A stretch of 64,000 nucleotides of DNA from Watersipora subatra (taxonomy: Eukaryota; Bryozoa; Gymnolaemata; Cheilostomatida; Watersiporidae), in NCBI RefSeq assembly GCF_963576615.1, contig NC_088711.1, forward strand, positions 33,468,121 through 33,532,120, in the 5' to 3' direction. Within the stretch, counting starts at the first letter, position 1; each line of letters begins with the position of its first letter. Made by a program: the position numbers and the translations under genes. The notes under the pieces were generated by a model. The model was not told the DNA's origin, did not search any database, and was given only the letters and a program-made list of their open reading frames with translations. Below are positions 11,988 to 24,879 of the stretch, one piece after another.

Positions 11988-14900
11988 GAGTTGTCTTACT
12001 AATGCTGATTAAGCTTGGGAAAGGCCATACCCAGAAGGCATTTCAAAAAACAACCTTGTCTAGCAACCATTCTAGTGTCTACTCTAATGTTACTGATATG
12101 AAGCCAGAGTTCAGATGTGCTGAAACCTGCCTCGCAGACGATGGCTGTGTTGGTTTTCTCCACAACAATTCTCAGAGCTCTTGTAGTTTGTTTGGCTGTT
12201 TCAACCCTGAAGAAGAAGCTTCAATACCGGATGGTGGTTCTCAGGCTTACGTAATGATAGCCGATCATCTACTAGCAAGAGGTAATCTTTAATAAACATA
12301 GAACATAGATGGTGGTTCTCAGGCTTACGTAATGATAGCTGATCATCTACTAGCAAGAGGTAATCTTTAATAAACATAGAACATAGATGGTGGTTCTCAG
12401 GCTTACGTAATGATAGCTGATCATCTACTAGCAAGAGGTAATCTTTAATAAACATAGAACATAAGTGGTGGTTCTCAGGCTTACGTAATGATAGCTGATC
12501 ATCTACTAGCAAGAGGTAATCTTTAATAAACATAGAACATAAATGGTGGTTCTCAGGCTTACGTAATAATAGCTGATCATCTACTAGCAAGAGGTAATCT
12601 TTAATAAACATAGAACATAAATGGTGGTTCTCAGGCTTACGTAATGATAGCTGATCATCTACTAGCAAGAGGTAATCTTTAATAAACATAGAACGATGGA
12701 ATCAAAACTAGCCTTATTTAAAATATAATCAAAATGAACGCAATTAGATAAACAGTAGAAGTACTACAAAATACAATGAAATAGTATCAAACTCATTCTC
12801 TGCATTGACTAGAAGAACAGACATAGTGCTGCTCTGAGCAAAAAGCTGTGAAGTACCATGAATTAACCAAAAAGTATAATTCTTTTAAATGGTTTCCTAT
12901 TAGTATATGATTATTGTTATTGAATTCAAACATGAGTGTTAAAATTATATTTCGATTGTGAAGCGTCTTTTTAGATTCAGGAAATACATTGGCATTACAA
13001 AAGCTTGCCTTTATCTTTACGAAACTCACTAAAAAGTTGACAAGGCACACGGAAAGCTCTTACATGATTGGCTAGTTTGGCATAAACCAGAAAAAGTCTG
13101 AAAAATCTAATTTGTAGCTTGAGGCTGAGGAAATCATTGACATATGTCACATGATATATGTCATAATATATATATAACAATTAATGAATAAGTTTTAATT
13201 TACCGAATGCACTTTCAAATTTATTGCGTAATGTTAAATGACAAGATAGCCAAGATTTTGCCCATTTTCATTGCTTACATGGCTGTTTGAATATCTGTTG
13301 ACTTCAGCCATATAATATATGGCTTATTATATATTATATATTATAACCTTACAAAAGTTTTTAAGCTCTGATTCACTTAGTCCATTTTCAACTGCTTGCC
13401 TCACATAGCATCTAATGTTTTTCTCAGGCAATCATTGCTGTACACTGAACATGGACTGCAGTCCTATTCTCAGCAATACATAGATTATCAATAAACTTAA
13501 CAATCTAACATAACAAATCTTCTGTACAAAGTCATGCTTGTATTTCTGTTACAAAGCGCACAGAGAGTCGCGCAGAGTTTAAAAAAACAGCCAATGCAAC
13601 TTGTGGTATAGTGAAAGATTTAAGGTGAGCACTTTTTTCATTTTAGGAAAGAATGTTTCCATGTCATCAGTTTATCTTGATGACAGTGGATCTCAGGCGG
13701 AAGCAACATTTCACGGCGGTGCTTTCGCTGTGGATGGGATTTATGAACCTCCTGCTGACAATGAAATTTTCTCTTTAGCCAATAGCCTTCGTGAGTCAAA
13801 GCCTTGGCTAAGAGTTAATCTGCAGAAAGTTCACTGTATCTGGGCTGTAAGGATACTGAATCGCGTCCACGGTAAGTCTTATTATTAATGCTTGTACCCT
13901 GAGCCGTCGAGTGTGCTAGCACCCTGGGCAGTCGAGTGTGCTAGCACCCTGGGCAGTCGAGTGTGCTAGCACCCTGAGCAGTCGAGTGTACGTCCGAGCT
14001 GTACGTGTATGTACAATTAGTCTGGCTAGTCTGCTGTTTAACCAGCCTAGAGTTCAAATCCTGCACCATGCAACCTTTTCCCTGACAAACATGGATCTTA
14101 TTATAGAAAAGATTATATTTGTGATGTAAGAAAGTGGTTAACCATGAAATCACATTTGCATAAAAAACTTAGTCATTATTGTCTGTTTGTAGTACTTCTA
14201 TAGCTCAAAAACTTTCTAGTTGCCCTCAAGCTGGTGCACCTGGCTGTTCGACCCACGCATAGAGCTGCATTCTTTTTCTGAACTTATATAGTTTATAATG
14301 TAGTTAAAAGTTTAAATAGAGGTATTGTATATAGGTTTATTTTAAGTATTGTTTTATGAGACTATTGGTCAAAACAGAGTTACAAAGAATGCCTACATCA
14401 GCGATGCCATACCCTTGGCACAAGAATTATAGGTCATCCAAGAGCTTTTCATAGAATGTTAAATACAACTTTTTTGGTAAAATATATCTTAAAATTTGAA
14501 TGTATAGGTTCTTGTTGTTTTGTAGCAAAATTTTTGTTGTTGCAAGAGTGCTGTGCGATGCTGTGGGCTGCTGTAGTGAGAAGTTGTATATGTATCAAGA
14601 TGCTAGTTGGAATGTCTAGCGTTGCACAGATAATAAAAAAGGTTTGTCAAAATTTTTTTTAATTTTCAATCAAAATATACATTTACCATTCAAACTTATA
14701 AATGAAAGTGTTTGTATATTTTTGTTACATGTTTTATGCAATATAAGCATGTATTTATAGCATGTTGGGGAAGTCTGGGCACGTATTTTGTTCTAGTAGT
14801 TCAAGCCTGTTAGGTGAATCCTGAAGTGTGCGTATTTTGACTAATTGCCATTGAAGACTGGCCGGTGTAATAAGTGTGTCCACAATTATTCCATCATATC

Positions 14901-16111
14901 TGTGGCGTATTGGTTAGAACGTCGGTTTGCAAAGCTGATACTTTTGAGTTCAATTCCAGTGCAAAGCGTGTTTTTGTACGTATTCCATCGTTATAACTGG
15001 AAATCTATAAACTATAATTTATAAACTATGACAATCCAACAAACACTGAGATATATATATATATATATATAGACTAGTATCCTTGCAGTCAAGTGCATCG
15101 TGAGAAATTGTGATGCGTAATAAGCATTTGTACAATTATTCCAATATACAGCTAGGCAGTCGCATAGAGCAGATGATAGCTCGCCTGCTGGTAAGCTGAA
15201 TATTGGGGTTCAAATCCTGTGAGATTCAACTTTTTTCTCAACATCCCAACATGGCTTTGGACTAACACGGCTTTAATATCTATAGTAAATATCACAAAAC
15301 TATCCCGACTATACTATACCGACTATACTATACCGACTATACTATACCGACTATACTATACCGACTATACTATACCGACTATACTATACCGACTATACTA
15401 TACCGACTATACTATACCGACTATACTATACCGACTATACTATACCGACTATACTATACCGACTATACTATACCGACTATACTATACCGACTATACTATA
15501 CCGACTATACTATACCGACTATACTATACCGACTATACTATACCGACTATACTATACCGACTATACTATACCCACTATACTATACCGACTATACTATACC
15601 AATTGAACAAGCGGATGTTTCAAGCTAATGGTTTACCTTCAGCTGCTCCTAACTTACAGAGGCAAACACACTCTTATACTCTTCAGTCTTTCATGTGCAA
15701 CATTCAGCAGCAGACAACCTGTATATTCGCTTGCACTAAGAAAACATTCAACATTCTGGTTTTATACACACATGTTTAAGCATGTAAAAGATCAACTAGT
15801 GCTGCAAGAGCCCTGCGTTTAAACCACATAAGGAACACTCATAACTAACAAATGTACTTTCAGCACCATGGCCGGGCATAGTAGCTAGATTACGGGATCT
15901 GATCATAACAGCAGCGATTTGGGAAGATGACATACTCTACCATGTCAATCCTGATTCACTCTGTGGTCAGCATGATGGAAAAGTGGAGCAAGCCTACCTG
16001 ACTGTCACTTGTCTTCGACCAATGAGAGCTCGGTTTGTCCAAATCCAAATAAATGATACAGAAATTCTCAACATCTATGAGTTGGAAGTACATGGCTTCA
16101 AACGGCTATAA
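11988..16111 (+). CDS. Secreted-type PAN/apple + F5/8C (fucolectin-like) domain protein, three exons
   Basis: Coding exons are 11988-12281, 13647-13871 and 15864-16111 (stop TAA at 16109). All junctions are phase 1 and GT-AG: donor GAG before GTAATC, acceptor TTTTAG, donor CACG before GTAAGT, acceptor TTTCAG. From the in-frame ATG at 12002 the product is 250 residues. Codons upstream of that ATG are hydrophobic (VVLL), so a signal peptide may begin in an upstream exon that I could not find. Exon 1 encodes a cysteine-rich PAN/apple-like module (CAETCLADDGCVGF, then two more Cys). Exons 2-3 encode an F5/8 type C or fucolectin (FTP) fold, with motifs AFAVDG, PWLRVNLQKV, two cysteines (LCGQ and VTC), RARFVQIQIN and the terminal ELEVHG. 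FTP domains bind sugars, and PAN modules bind protein or carbohydrate. An extracellular lectin role is inference. Confidence 0.82.
12231..12698 (+). repeat. Six tandem 78-bp copies spanning an exon end and splice donor
   Basis: Copies start at 12231, 12309, 12387, 12465, 12543 and 12621. Each holds the last 51 bases of exon 1 of the PAN/F5-8C gene (starting ATGGTGGTTCTCAGG in most copies), the donor context GAGGTAATC and the first intronic bases. Copy 1 is the coding one and differs from the others by GATAGCC versus GATAGCT. A 162-codon minus-strand frame exists only because 78 is a multiple of three. Confidence 0.95.
13890..14115 (+). repeat. SINE-like copy with amplified 24-bp head and tRNA-type B box
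   Basis: Four tandem copies of a 24-bp segment containing CAGTCGAGTGTGCTAGCACC (13898-13990) precede a tRNA-like module with B box GTTCAAATCC at 14052-14061. A pyrimidine-rich tail follows. It lies in intron 2 of the PAN/F5-8C gene. Similar head and box pairs occur near 15070-15245 and 48880-49095. Confidence 0.6.
14116..14799. other. Intronic, nothing recognised
   Basis: Intron 2 sequence of the PAN/F5-8C gene. No repeat or motif could be supported. Confidence 0.4.
14800..14980 (+). repeat. tRNA-derived SINE-like copy
   Basis: The A-box-like stretch TGGTTAGAACGTCGG begins at 14911 and the B-box-like GTTCAATTCC is at 14948-14957. Spacing is short for a tRNA but within SINE variation. The upstream CCACAATTATTCCAT segment is shared with the copies at 15070 and 48880. 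It lacks a foldable acceptor stem, so it is not a tRNA gene. Confidence 0.5.
15066..15245 (+). repeat. tRNA-derived SINE-like copy
   Basis: The head CTAGTATCCTTGCAGTCAAG at about 15074 matches the head of the 48880 copy. It is followed by ACAATTATTCCAATATA, an A-box-like segment near 15168-15190, a B box GGTTCAAATCC at 15207-15217 and a T-rich tail. A TA microsatellite immediately precedes it. Confidence 0.55.
15304..15600. repeat. 14-bp minisatellite CCGACTATACTATA
   Basis: About 21 near-perfect copies of CCGACTATACTATA, with one CCCACT variant near 15570, in intron 2 of the PAN/F5-8C gene. A 186-codon open frame across it (15219-15779) is a repeat artefact. Confidence 0.97.
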
Positions 16112-16249
16112 CACGTTATTTCAACTTTACAAATTTACTATCATTTATTCATATTGTTGCTACAACATAAATTTTTACAATTAGAATCTACAACTTGTAC
16201 ACAGCCCGACCAAAATTGGTACATGGTCTTCACCGTAGTAGTTTATGTG

Positions 16250-16255
16250 AATAAA
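16250..16255 (+). promoter_or_regulatory. Polyadenylation signal AATAAA
   Basis: AATAAA about 140 bases after the stop codon of the PAN/F5-8C gene, the first canonical signal downstream in the same orientation. Confidence 0.6.
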
Positions 16256-16329
16256 ACTTCCACATGGTTAGAAAAAACAGTTGTATGTAGTAAATATAAG
16301 CTGTCAGCAAATGTAACTCAACAAGGCCT

Positions 16330-17035
16330 AGCATAAATTTGCTGATGTACTTGAAGTGCTTCGTTTTTCTTTTGCAAATGGTAAAACAGAAATTTTATGA
16401 AGCAGCCGCCTGCACCCACCTGTTTCCATGGATGTATCAATTTCTTAGAAGACACTTTGTATGATTGATATTGTTTTTGCGCAATCAGTTTTTTAGTATT
16501 TGTTGTGTAGCTATGCATAAATAAAATTGCCTTCGTGAAACTTTCAAACTTTAAATAATTGGATAGTCTAAAGATAACCCATGGCATATACATGTACTTA
16601 TATGTAAAATGCTTCATCACTTTGTACAACTGACGCTTTCTTATTACTAGTTGCAACAAATAGTTGAGACAGAGTCTATATATTGCGCAGCTCCAATAAA
16701 TAGATTCTGACTGTTTGGAGTCATGATAACATGCACCTTGCAAAAACGCAGTAACATTGCAGAGTTTGGGCTACAAACTGGCAAAATAAAAAAGATACCT
16801 AACAGGAATAGTAAACTATAGATATGAAGCCTTAGGTATGAGTATAAACTCATTGCAACTGCGTGAAATCATTGATACTTTCTTATAGAGGAAATAATTC
16901 CAAATTTTAGTTCTCACACATCAAGATATGTTTAGTAGAATGGTTTAGCACAGAAATAATTGATACATTGATTAGAAGCTACTAGTTACTTGAGAGACAT
17001 GATCCAGTTGATGAGAGAGCCTTCCATCATGTGCC
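16330..17035. other. No gene seen
   Basis: AT-rich 3' flank of the PAN/F5-8C gene. Overlapping minus-strand frames near 16318-16853 have no recognisable domain. Confidence 0.4.
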
Positions 17036-17056
17036 CATACACCTTCAGATACTTGC

Positions 17057-17365
17057 ATCCTACATACATATATACGTACATACGTACATATATACAAACA
17101 AACGTACATACATATGTACATGCATCCATACATACATGCAAGCATACATACATACAACCATACATATGGACATACATATGTACATTCCTATGTACATACA
17201 TACGTATGTACATACATACGTACATACATATGTACATGCATATGTACATATACACGCTTGTACATACATACATACGAACATGCATACGTACAAACCCACG
17301 TATGTACACGCATACATACATTTATATGTACATACAAACATACGTACGTACATCCACACATGTAG
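17057..17365. repeat. Degenerate TACA/TACG tetranucleotide microsatellite
   Basis: Interrupted tetranucleotide repeat of TACA, TACG and CATA units. It opens long His/Thr/Tyr or Met/Cys/Tyr frames on both strands, none of them genes. Just downstream (about 17410-17455) an inverted pair around ATGTGGAACA and TGTTCCACAT is visible. Confidence 0.9.
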
Positions 17366-17867
17366 ACAAATGTGTGCAGACAAATGGAGTTTGTATCACA
17401 TACAGACAGATGTGGAACACAACTTTATCTGTTTTAAGAGTTTTGTTCCACATACAGACCGATGCTGAGTGTGACCAGTATGTCAGTTATAAGTAGCTAT
17501 ACTACTTATAACCCATTATCAAGGCAATAAAAGCAAATTCCAAAGGAGAAGACCACACCTTAATGCAATCAGATCTACTTTGCTCCACATAAAAAGGAAT
17601 AGTAATGCAAGGCAGCAGAGATGCCAGAGTAGGCAGGCAGCTCTAATGGTGCAAGACTGCAGCCACCATCAAACCAGACAGAGGGGTCTAATAATGCAAT
17701 CCAGCACATCATTCATGCCACTCAAGCTCAGTCACAGCTATCTGCAATTATTGCTTTAAACCAAATAGAACCTTCCATCATTGTAATTTTAGCTTGAGTC
17801 CTCTGATGGTACAATTACAAATCTCAACTAAATCTCTCACAAGAATGCTAGTCCACTTACCAAATTT

Positions 17868-18520
17868 ACTTCATTAGAGAAAACATACACTACACTTCTA
17901 ATGGGTACCTTTGTTATGATTCATCCACTTCATCAGAGCTAACATACACTACACTTCTAATGGGTACCTTTGTTATGACTCATCCACTTCATCAGAGCTA
18001 ACATACACCACACTTCTCATGGGTACCTTTGTTATGACTCATCCACTTCATCAGAGATAACATACACCACACTTCTAATCTTTGCTATGGCTCATCCACT
18101 TCATTAGAGATAACATACACCACCATTCCAATGGGTACCTTTGTTATGACATATCCACTTCATCAGAGATAACATACACCACACTTATAATGGGTACCTT
18201 TGTTACGACTCATCCACTTCATCAGAGATAACATACACCACCATTCCAATGGGTACCTTTGTTATGACACACCCACTTCATCAGAGATAACATACACGAC
18301 ACTTCTAATGGGTACCTTTGTTACGACTCATCCACTTCATCAGAGATAACATACACCACCATTCCAATGGGTACCTTTGTTATGACACATCCACTTCATC
18401 AGAGATAACATACACCACACTTCTAATGGGTACCTTTGTTATGACTCATCCACTTCATCAGAGATAACATACACCACACTTCTAATGCATACTTTTGTTA
18501 CGACTCATCCACTTTTCTGA
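17868..18520. repeat. 59-bp tandem repeat, 11 units, alternating subtypes
   Basis: Units start at 17868, 17927, 17986, 18045, 18098, 18157, 18216, 18275, 18334, 18393 and 18452. All are 59 bp except the unit at 18045 (53 bp), which lost the GGGTAC segment. Each carries ACTTCATCAGAG and most carry GGGTACCTTTGTTA. From about 18100 to 18400, units with ACACTT and ACCATTCC alternate, giving a 118-bp dimer. Confidence 0.95.
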
Positions 18521-18744
18521 CTTTTCTGACTTAATAGCAGACGCTCTTTGATAAAAAATTTCGACATCCATGCTAGTACTATAAAGCCTCATTTCATCAT
18601 GTAAACGTATTATATCATGATTGGTTTGTTAAGCGCCATATTCATCTGTGGAGATGTCTTCACCCAATCTAGACTTCATGCGAATAATAAAGCGATGACA
18701 ATTTAAACTGAATGACAAGACAAGAACGGCCAAACAGAATCAAA

Positions 18745-18750
18745 TTTATT
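18745..18750 (-). promoter_or_regulatory. Polyadenylation signal (AATAAA on minus strand)
   Basis: TTTATT on the plus strand, 141 bases beyond the stop of the minus-strand carbonyl reductase copy. Likely its poly(A) signal. Confidence 0.5.
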
Positions 18751-18890
18751 GTGAGAAGCTAAATGACAGAGCCGTGTATTGCAGACTTGAGGCATGACTT
18801 GATGGGGGAATAGAAGAAAAAAGACCATGAGTTATACTCAGTCATCTACAAGCTCAAAGGCTGAATGACCAGCTTGTACCCAGCCTTCAA

Positions 18891-21800
18891 TTACTTCCAT
18901 TCCACAACTTTTCTCTTAGCAACATGCTGTCCTTTGATGGGTGTGTTTGGAGGGAGAACAGCGAGATAGTAAGGTGTATCAGCTCCTGTTATAAATCAAA
19001 ATAACATATCAAAATAACATCCCAACTATCTTCACATATCATTAATGGAGATGAGCCAAAAATAATCTGATAGTTAAAGCGATAGAAAAGAAAGTTCACC
19101 TTCATCAATTGTAAGAGGACCTTTGTGGCTGGACATGCTAGTGTTCACATAGCCTGGGTCAGCCTACAAAGCACACATGTATAATACGGTATAATAAAGA
19201 CACCTTCTCAAACCAACGACTGCAACAACCAATAGTTGTACGAGTGTTAAAACAAATAGCTTGTTTATAAAATTGGTCACATTCTAGTAGCATGACAAAC
19301 ACTCAGCAAACAAAAACTTCCAAAGCAGGCATATCCCAGCTAAAGAACTAAATAAAGTTTGGAAGAAACAGCTGCAAAGTTTAGGACTAAACTCAAAAAA
19401 CTGTGGTCGCAAACCGAGGTCGGACTCTATTATGGTTGCGTGTTAAGTTTGCATTGTATCCAATCAAGTTCAAACCGCAGTCGAGCCTGGGAGAACCAAA
19501 ATTCATCAGTTACTTCAGCTACTCCCCACCAAAGCTTCTGATGCCGGCAGTTTCACTTTGGTTTTGCCTTCAAATGCTTTAAATGCCCGGCAGTTTCACT
19601 TTGGTTTCGCCTTCAAACTGCTTTCAATGCCCGGCAGTTTCACTTTGGTTTTGCCTTCAAAATGCTTTAAATGCCCGGCATTTTCACTTTGGCTTTGCCT
19701 TCAAAATGCTTTGAATGCTCACCTGGTAAACTCACTCTTATATAGCTTGATGATTCGAAAACAAAAAAATATTGGACATACTATTGGAGTCATCTTACAT
19801 ATTGGACATACTATTGGAGTCATCTTACATATTGAACATACTATTGGAGTCATCTTACATATTGGACAAACTATTGAAGTCATCTTACATATTGGACATA
19901 CTATTGGAGTCATCTTACATATTGAACTTACTATTGGAGTCATCTTACATATTGGACATACTATTGGAGTCATCTTACATATTGAACTTACTATTGGAGT
20001 CATCTTACATATTGGACATACTATTGGAGTCATCTTACATATTGGACATACTATTGGAGTCATCTTACATATTGGACAAACTATTGGAGTCATCTTACAT
20101 ATTGGACATACTATTGGAGTCATCTTACATATTGAACTTACTATTGGAGTCATCTTACATATTGGACATACTATTGGAGTCATCTTACATATTGGACATA
20201 CTATTGGAGTCATCTTACATATTGGACAAACTATTGGAGTCATCTTACATATTGGACATACTATTGGAGTCATCTTACATATTGGGCATACTATTGAAGT
20301 CATCTTACATATTGGACATACTATTGGAGTCATCTTACATATTGAACTTACTATTGGAGTCATCTTACATATTGGACATACTATTGGAGTCATCTTACAT
20401 ATTGAACTTACTATTGGAGTCATCTTACATATTGGACATACTATTGGAGTCATCTTACATATTGGACATACTATTGGAGTCATCTTACATATTGGACAAA
20501 CTATTGGAGTCATCTTACATATTGGACATACTATTGGAGTCATCTTACATATTGAACTTACTATTGGAGTCATCTTAAATATTGGACATACTATTGGAGT
20601 CATCTTACATATTGGACATACTATTGGAGTCATCTTACATATTGAACTTACTATTGGAGTCATCTTACATATTGAACTTACTATTGGAGTCATCTTACAT
20701 ATTTGACATACTATTGGAGTCATCTTACATATTGGACATACTATTGGAGTCATCTTACATATTGGACATACTATTGGAGTCATCTTACATATTGGACAAA
20801 CTATTGTCCAAATCCAAACATCTTACACAAAACAATAAACATAAAAACATAGCTTGTTACTACTGTCTTTAGGAGCTGCTTCGAATCTTCGCTGATATAC
20901 ACTTGTAGTGAGATCTGTACTGTCGAGTGACACCGCTCAAATTGGTGCATCAATTATTTAGAGCTACGCAAATCGTTTTTTGACCAAAATGCATGTTTCA
21001 CAGAAGGTCAAATCCTAAACAAAGTAAACCGCCTGAAGTTACATGACTCATAAGAGTGCTGTAATGAATGACCAGAGCGCAAAAGCAATCATAGCTAGAC
21101 ATGCCCTCGAACCAACAACTATGAAAACATCACTTCATACAACCATATAACCATGAAAACAACACTTCATACAACCAGACAAACATGAAAACAACACTTC
21201 ATACAACCAGACAACCATGAAATTATTCCGGATGATTCCACTCACAGCATTAACAACTATGTCTCTCTCTGGCGTAGAACTAAACTGTTGTTGATAAGCT
21301 CGGGCCATCACAGTATTAGCCAGCTTAGATGTGCCGTAAGCTGAATTGTCGGGCCAACCTTTCTGCGCGTGATCTCCTGCTTTCACTGACCTAATAGAAA
21401 CAGCAAAATAATCCGCATTGTCACTTCAGGATAGTTGCAATATTAACAAATTTCTTCATATGAAGTTTCGCAACGAAACACTAGAAAGTAACTCTATAAG
21501 CTCTGCAGCTGGGAACCCCATTAAACAGTTTTTTTAACAAAGCACATCTGGACTTATAGTATAAACACCAGCGCACAACACTCAAATAATTTGTAGAGCA
21601 CAACATAATAGTATTACTCACGACACAAACTCTCTCATCAAATTTAGTACCGTCTCTAGCGTCATGGGTGGATCATTCTTTATGTAGGCTTCATAGCGTG
21701 ACGGACAAATCTTTTTGGTCTTATGCAGGGCCATGGGTGCAATCATGCTACTGAGAATGACCACTCTAAAATCACGCTTACCAAATCAGCCTGCAACTTT

Positions 21801-23689
21801 CCTTTATAGTAATAAACAAGGCTTTTGTTTAAGTTTACAACTTGCGATATAATCGATTCCAAATAGACATTGTTTAAAGCAGTAATGCCAAAAACTTCAG
21901 TATATTCAGTGGCAGTATTTTCAATGACAGCGTATTTAATGACAGTGTATTCAATGACAGTGTATTAAATGACAGTGTATTCAATGACAGTGTATTCAAT
22001 GACAGTGTATTCAATAACAGTGTATTCAATGACAGTGTATTCAATAACAGTGTATTCAATGACAGTGTATTCAATGACAGTGTATTCAATGACAGTGTAT
22101 TCAATAACAGTGTATTCAATGACAGTGTATTCAATAACAGTGTATTCAATGACAGTGTATTCAATGACAGTGTATTCAATGACAGTGTATTCAATGACAG
22201 TGTATTCAATGACAGTGTATTCAATAACAGTGTATTCAATGATATTGTATTCAGTGTGTTTAATAACAATATAATCAGTGTATTCAATGACAGCTTTGAA
22301 GCAGCAATCACAACACTACAAAAACAGATCAGATATTGAGTTGGATCATATAATATTAGGTATTGAATTGGCTAACATAGTAGAATATTAGATACCGAGT
22401 TGGCTAATATAATATTAGATACTGAGTTGGCTAATATAATAGAATATTAGATACTGAGTACGCTAATATAGTAGAATATTTAGATACTGAGTTGACTAAT
22501 ATAATAGAATATTAGATACTGAGTTGACTAATATAATAGAATATTAGATACTAATTTGGCTAATATAGTAGAATATTTAGATACTGAGTTGACTAATATA
22601 ATAGAATATTGGATACTGAGTTGACTAATATAATAGAATACTAGATACTAAGTTGGCTAATATAGTAGAATATTTAGATACTGAGTTGACTAATATAATA
22701 GAATATTCGATACTGAGATGACTAATATAATAGAATATTAGATACTGAGTTGGCTAATATAATAGAATATTTAGATACTGAGTTGACTAATATAATAGAA
22801 TATTCGATACTGATATGACTAATATAATAGAATATTAGATACTGAGTTGACTAATATAATAGAATATTAGATACCGAGTTGACTAATATAATAGAATATT
22901 AGATACTGAGTTGGCTAATATAGTAGAATATTAGATACTGAGTTGGCTAATATAGTAGAATAATAGATACTGAGTTGGCTAATATAATAGAAGATTAGAT
23001 ACTGAGTTGGTTCATTTAGGAGACACTGATATGTCTCAGATAGCTGTAAAAATAGCAAGAACTGACCTGGCACCATCTCTGAGGATAGGAAAAAGTTGTT
23101 CACAAACAGTATGAGTCCCAAATACATTTGTCTGCAGAGTGACTTCAGCTTGAACAGCGTATGGATCAGTGGCAGTATTCTAAATCACAAGGTCCATAAG
23201 TTCTGCCATTTAGGACTACATTATAGTCAGCAGAAGATATTACATATGAAGAAATGAATGAATGACCAAAGCATGCTACGATGTATATATATATATAAAT
23301 TACCTTAAATGCTATGCCAGCATTGTTAACAAGAATGTCAATTCCACCATGTTCTTTTAAAAGTTTCTCTTTCATAGCCACAATTGTGTCTGCTTTAGTG
23401 AGATCAGCTTCAAGGTACTTGGCTGTCAGTCCTTCAGCTTCGAGTTTTTTTCGTGCCTCCTCACCGTTTGCAGCACTCCGCGCTAATAAACCGATCAACA
23501 GTTTAATGCCATGTTTTCTTATGAAACGTTCCTATTATAACAGCATAGAGAATGTAACATCTAGACAGATTTAGCATCATAGATAATAATGAAGCAAAAC
23601 CTACAAGTTCCATAAACGGTCCATGTGGGATGCTCCTTGCAGAGTCTCCTCACCACTCCAAATCCTATGCCTTGGTTCGCTCCGGTCAC
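18891..23689 (-). CDS. Carbonyl reductase 1-like SDR, copy A (first exon not found)
   Basis: Exons in transcript order: 23605-23689, 23304-23482, 23067-23179, 21622-21765, 21246-21390, 19100-19163 and 18891-18985 (stop TAA at 18891-18893). All have GT-AG borders and lengths and phases identical to copy B. The product is a cytosolic NADPH-dependent classical SDR of the CBR1 type. Motifs seen are TGANQGIG (cofactor loop), NNAG, VVILSS (catalytic Ser region), YGTSK (catalytic Tyr and Lys) and the C-terminal GADTPYYLAVLPP. These seven exons give 825 bases. The initiating exon, which should encode about six residues and end in phase 0, is not evident; homology with copy B ends near 23945. A weak candidate is ATGTCACGAGTG read on the minus strand at 26004-25993. 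Copy A may therefore lack its start or use another promoter. Family-level assignment is firm; the substrate is unknown. Confidence 0.85.
19544..19725. repeat. About 47-bp tandem repeat, four copies
   Basis: Four copies of a unit containing CAGTTTCACTTTGGTTTTGC and CTTTAAATGCCCGGC, in the intron between the last two junctions of carbonyl reductase copy A. Confidence 0.85.
19771..20806. repeat. 30-bp minisatellite, about 34 copies
   Basis: Units contain ATTGGACATACTATTGG and GTCATCTTACAT. Variants (GGACATA, GAACTTA, GGACAAA) recur in ordered blocks, so a higher-order pattern exists. It is in an intron of carbonyl reductase copy A. Frames of 382, 354 and 268 codons on both strands are artefacts of the 30-bp period. 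Confidence 0.97.
21118..21230 (-). repeat. About 32-bp intronic repeat, three copies
   Basis: Three copies containing AACACTTCATACAACCA just downstream of the donor after the YGTSK exon of copy A. Copy B has a matching threefold, more diverged set at 40355-40440, so this repeat predates the duplication. Confidence 0.7.
21897..22285. repeat. 15-bp minisatellite, about 25 copies
   Basis: Repeats of AATGACAGTGTATTC with an AATAACAG variant, in the intron of copy A after the exon encoding ILRDGAR. No counterpart is visible in copy B. Confidence 0.95.
22330..23020. repeat. About 32-33-bp AT-rich minisatellite
   Basis: About 20 units containing GATACTGAGTTGGCTAATAT and AATAGAATATTA. The corresponding intron of copy B (about 38765-38815) has only one to two diverged units (complement: CAACTCAGTATCTAAATATT), so the array expanded in copy A alone. 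Confidence 0.9.
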
Positions 23690-23699
23690 CTGAAATTTC

Positions 23700-24193
23700 A
23701 ACCAATATTTTACATATGTATATCTTTATAGCATGCCCTGCACAGGTTTAGGCTAGCGTAAAACAAAGATGGAAGCTAGCACCAAGTTTCTAGAACTTGG
23801 TCCTTACATTGGAAATAAACGCATAAAGTTCATAGAAGTCATTATGATGAAACCAGAAACATGGCACTCGCTATCCAAATAAATAATTTGAAAACAAATA
23901 ATAATATTCATTTTAAAAGCTTCTTCCGTAACAGAGAGAAAACCTAGTATCTTAATTTTTTTTTTTAAACAATCTTATAAGACCAAAAACATCTGATCAT
24001 TTTTAAATAAACTAACAGCAGGCTATAATTTATGTACATTGTAGAACAATTATAGTTTTTAGTTTAACTGGTTGATAGTTTGTTATAGTTAGTACAGCAA
24101 TTGTATTTATTAGTGTGAGCACATGGTCGTGGTTAAATTGACAACAATGCCTACCACTGACACAGTGATTGGTAACAACACCTATCACTGACA
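23700..24193. other. Upstream homology of copy A, then unique sequence
   Basis: 23690-23945 is the reverse complement of 36340-36597 upstream of exon 2 of copy B. Homology stops near 23945 at an A/T run. Nothing else is recognised. Confidence 0.6.
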
Positions 24194-24274
24194 CATACAT
24201 GTAAATGATGCAATAACAATATACCAATCACTGACACAGTGATTGGTATCGTTATTGCATGATTTACATGTATG
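24194..24274. repeat. 81-bp imperfect palindrome
   Basis: Arms beginning CATACATGTAAATGATG and ending in its near complement are centred on ACA between CCAATCACTG and CAGTGATTGG. A second partial copy of the central CACTGACACAGTGATTGG motif lies just upstream (24155-24175). Possible short foldback element. Confidence 0.75.
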
Positions 24275-24528
24275 AACCATAATTGAAAAAGGGGATAGCA
24301 ATCTTGCTAGAACGAAAAAGAAGAAAATGTGTTAGAAGAATGTCAGGGGATATAGAGCTTTTCAACTTAAATTTATCGTGCAATAATACATGAAGGGGAA
24401 ACCCTAAAGCATTGCGTGACCTAGACATGAAACCATTGCTAATATACTGTTATGATGTTATCACTAATATACTGCTACGTTGTAGCGATAATGTATAACT
24501 ATATGTAAAATATTTTTATTCCAAAAAA

Positions 24529-24853
24529 TTGGCATATCTGTATAAGTTTCAATATTTGCCATCTGTCTAGTTATATCTGTATATATATATGTTTCAATAT
24601 TTGTCATCTGTCTAGTTATATCTGTATATATAAGTTTCAATATTTGTCATCTGTCTAGTTATATCTGTATATATAAGTTTCAATATTTTTCATCTGTCTA
24701 GTTATATCTACTATATAAACGGCATCTGTCTACTTATAGCGATTGGTATAACTGTATATATAAGTTTCAATATTTGTCATCTGTCTAGTTATAGCAATTG
24801 GTATATCTGTATATATAAGTTTCAATATTTGTCATCTGTCTAGTTATAGCGAT
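24529..24853. repeat. About 43-60-bp tandem repeat
   Basis: Six or so copies containing AAGTTTCAATATTTGTCATC and TGTCTAGTTATA, with variable spacers. Contains TA-rich segments. Confidence 0.85.
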
Positions 24854-24879
24854 TAAAATCTAAGAATGAAAAATCAATA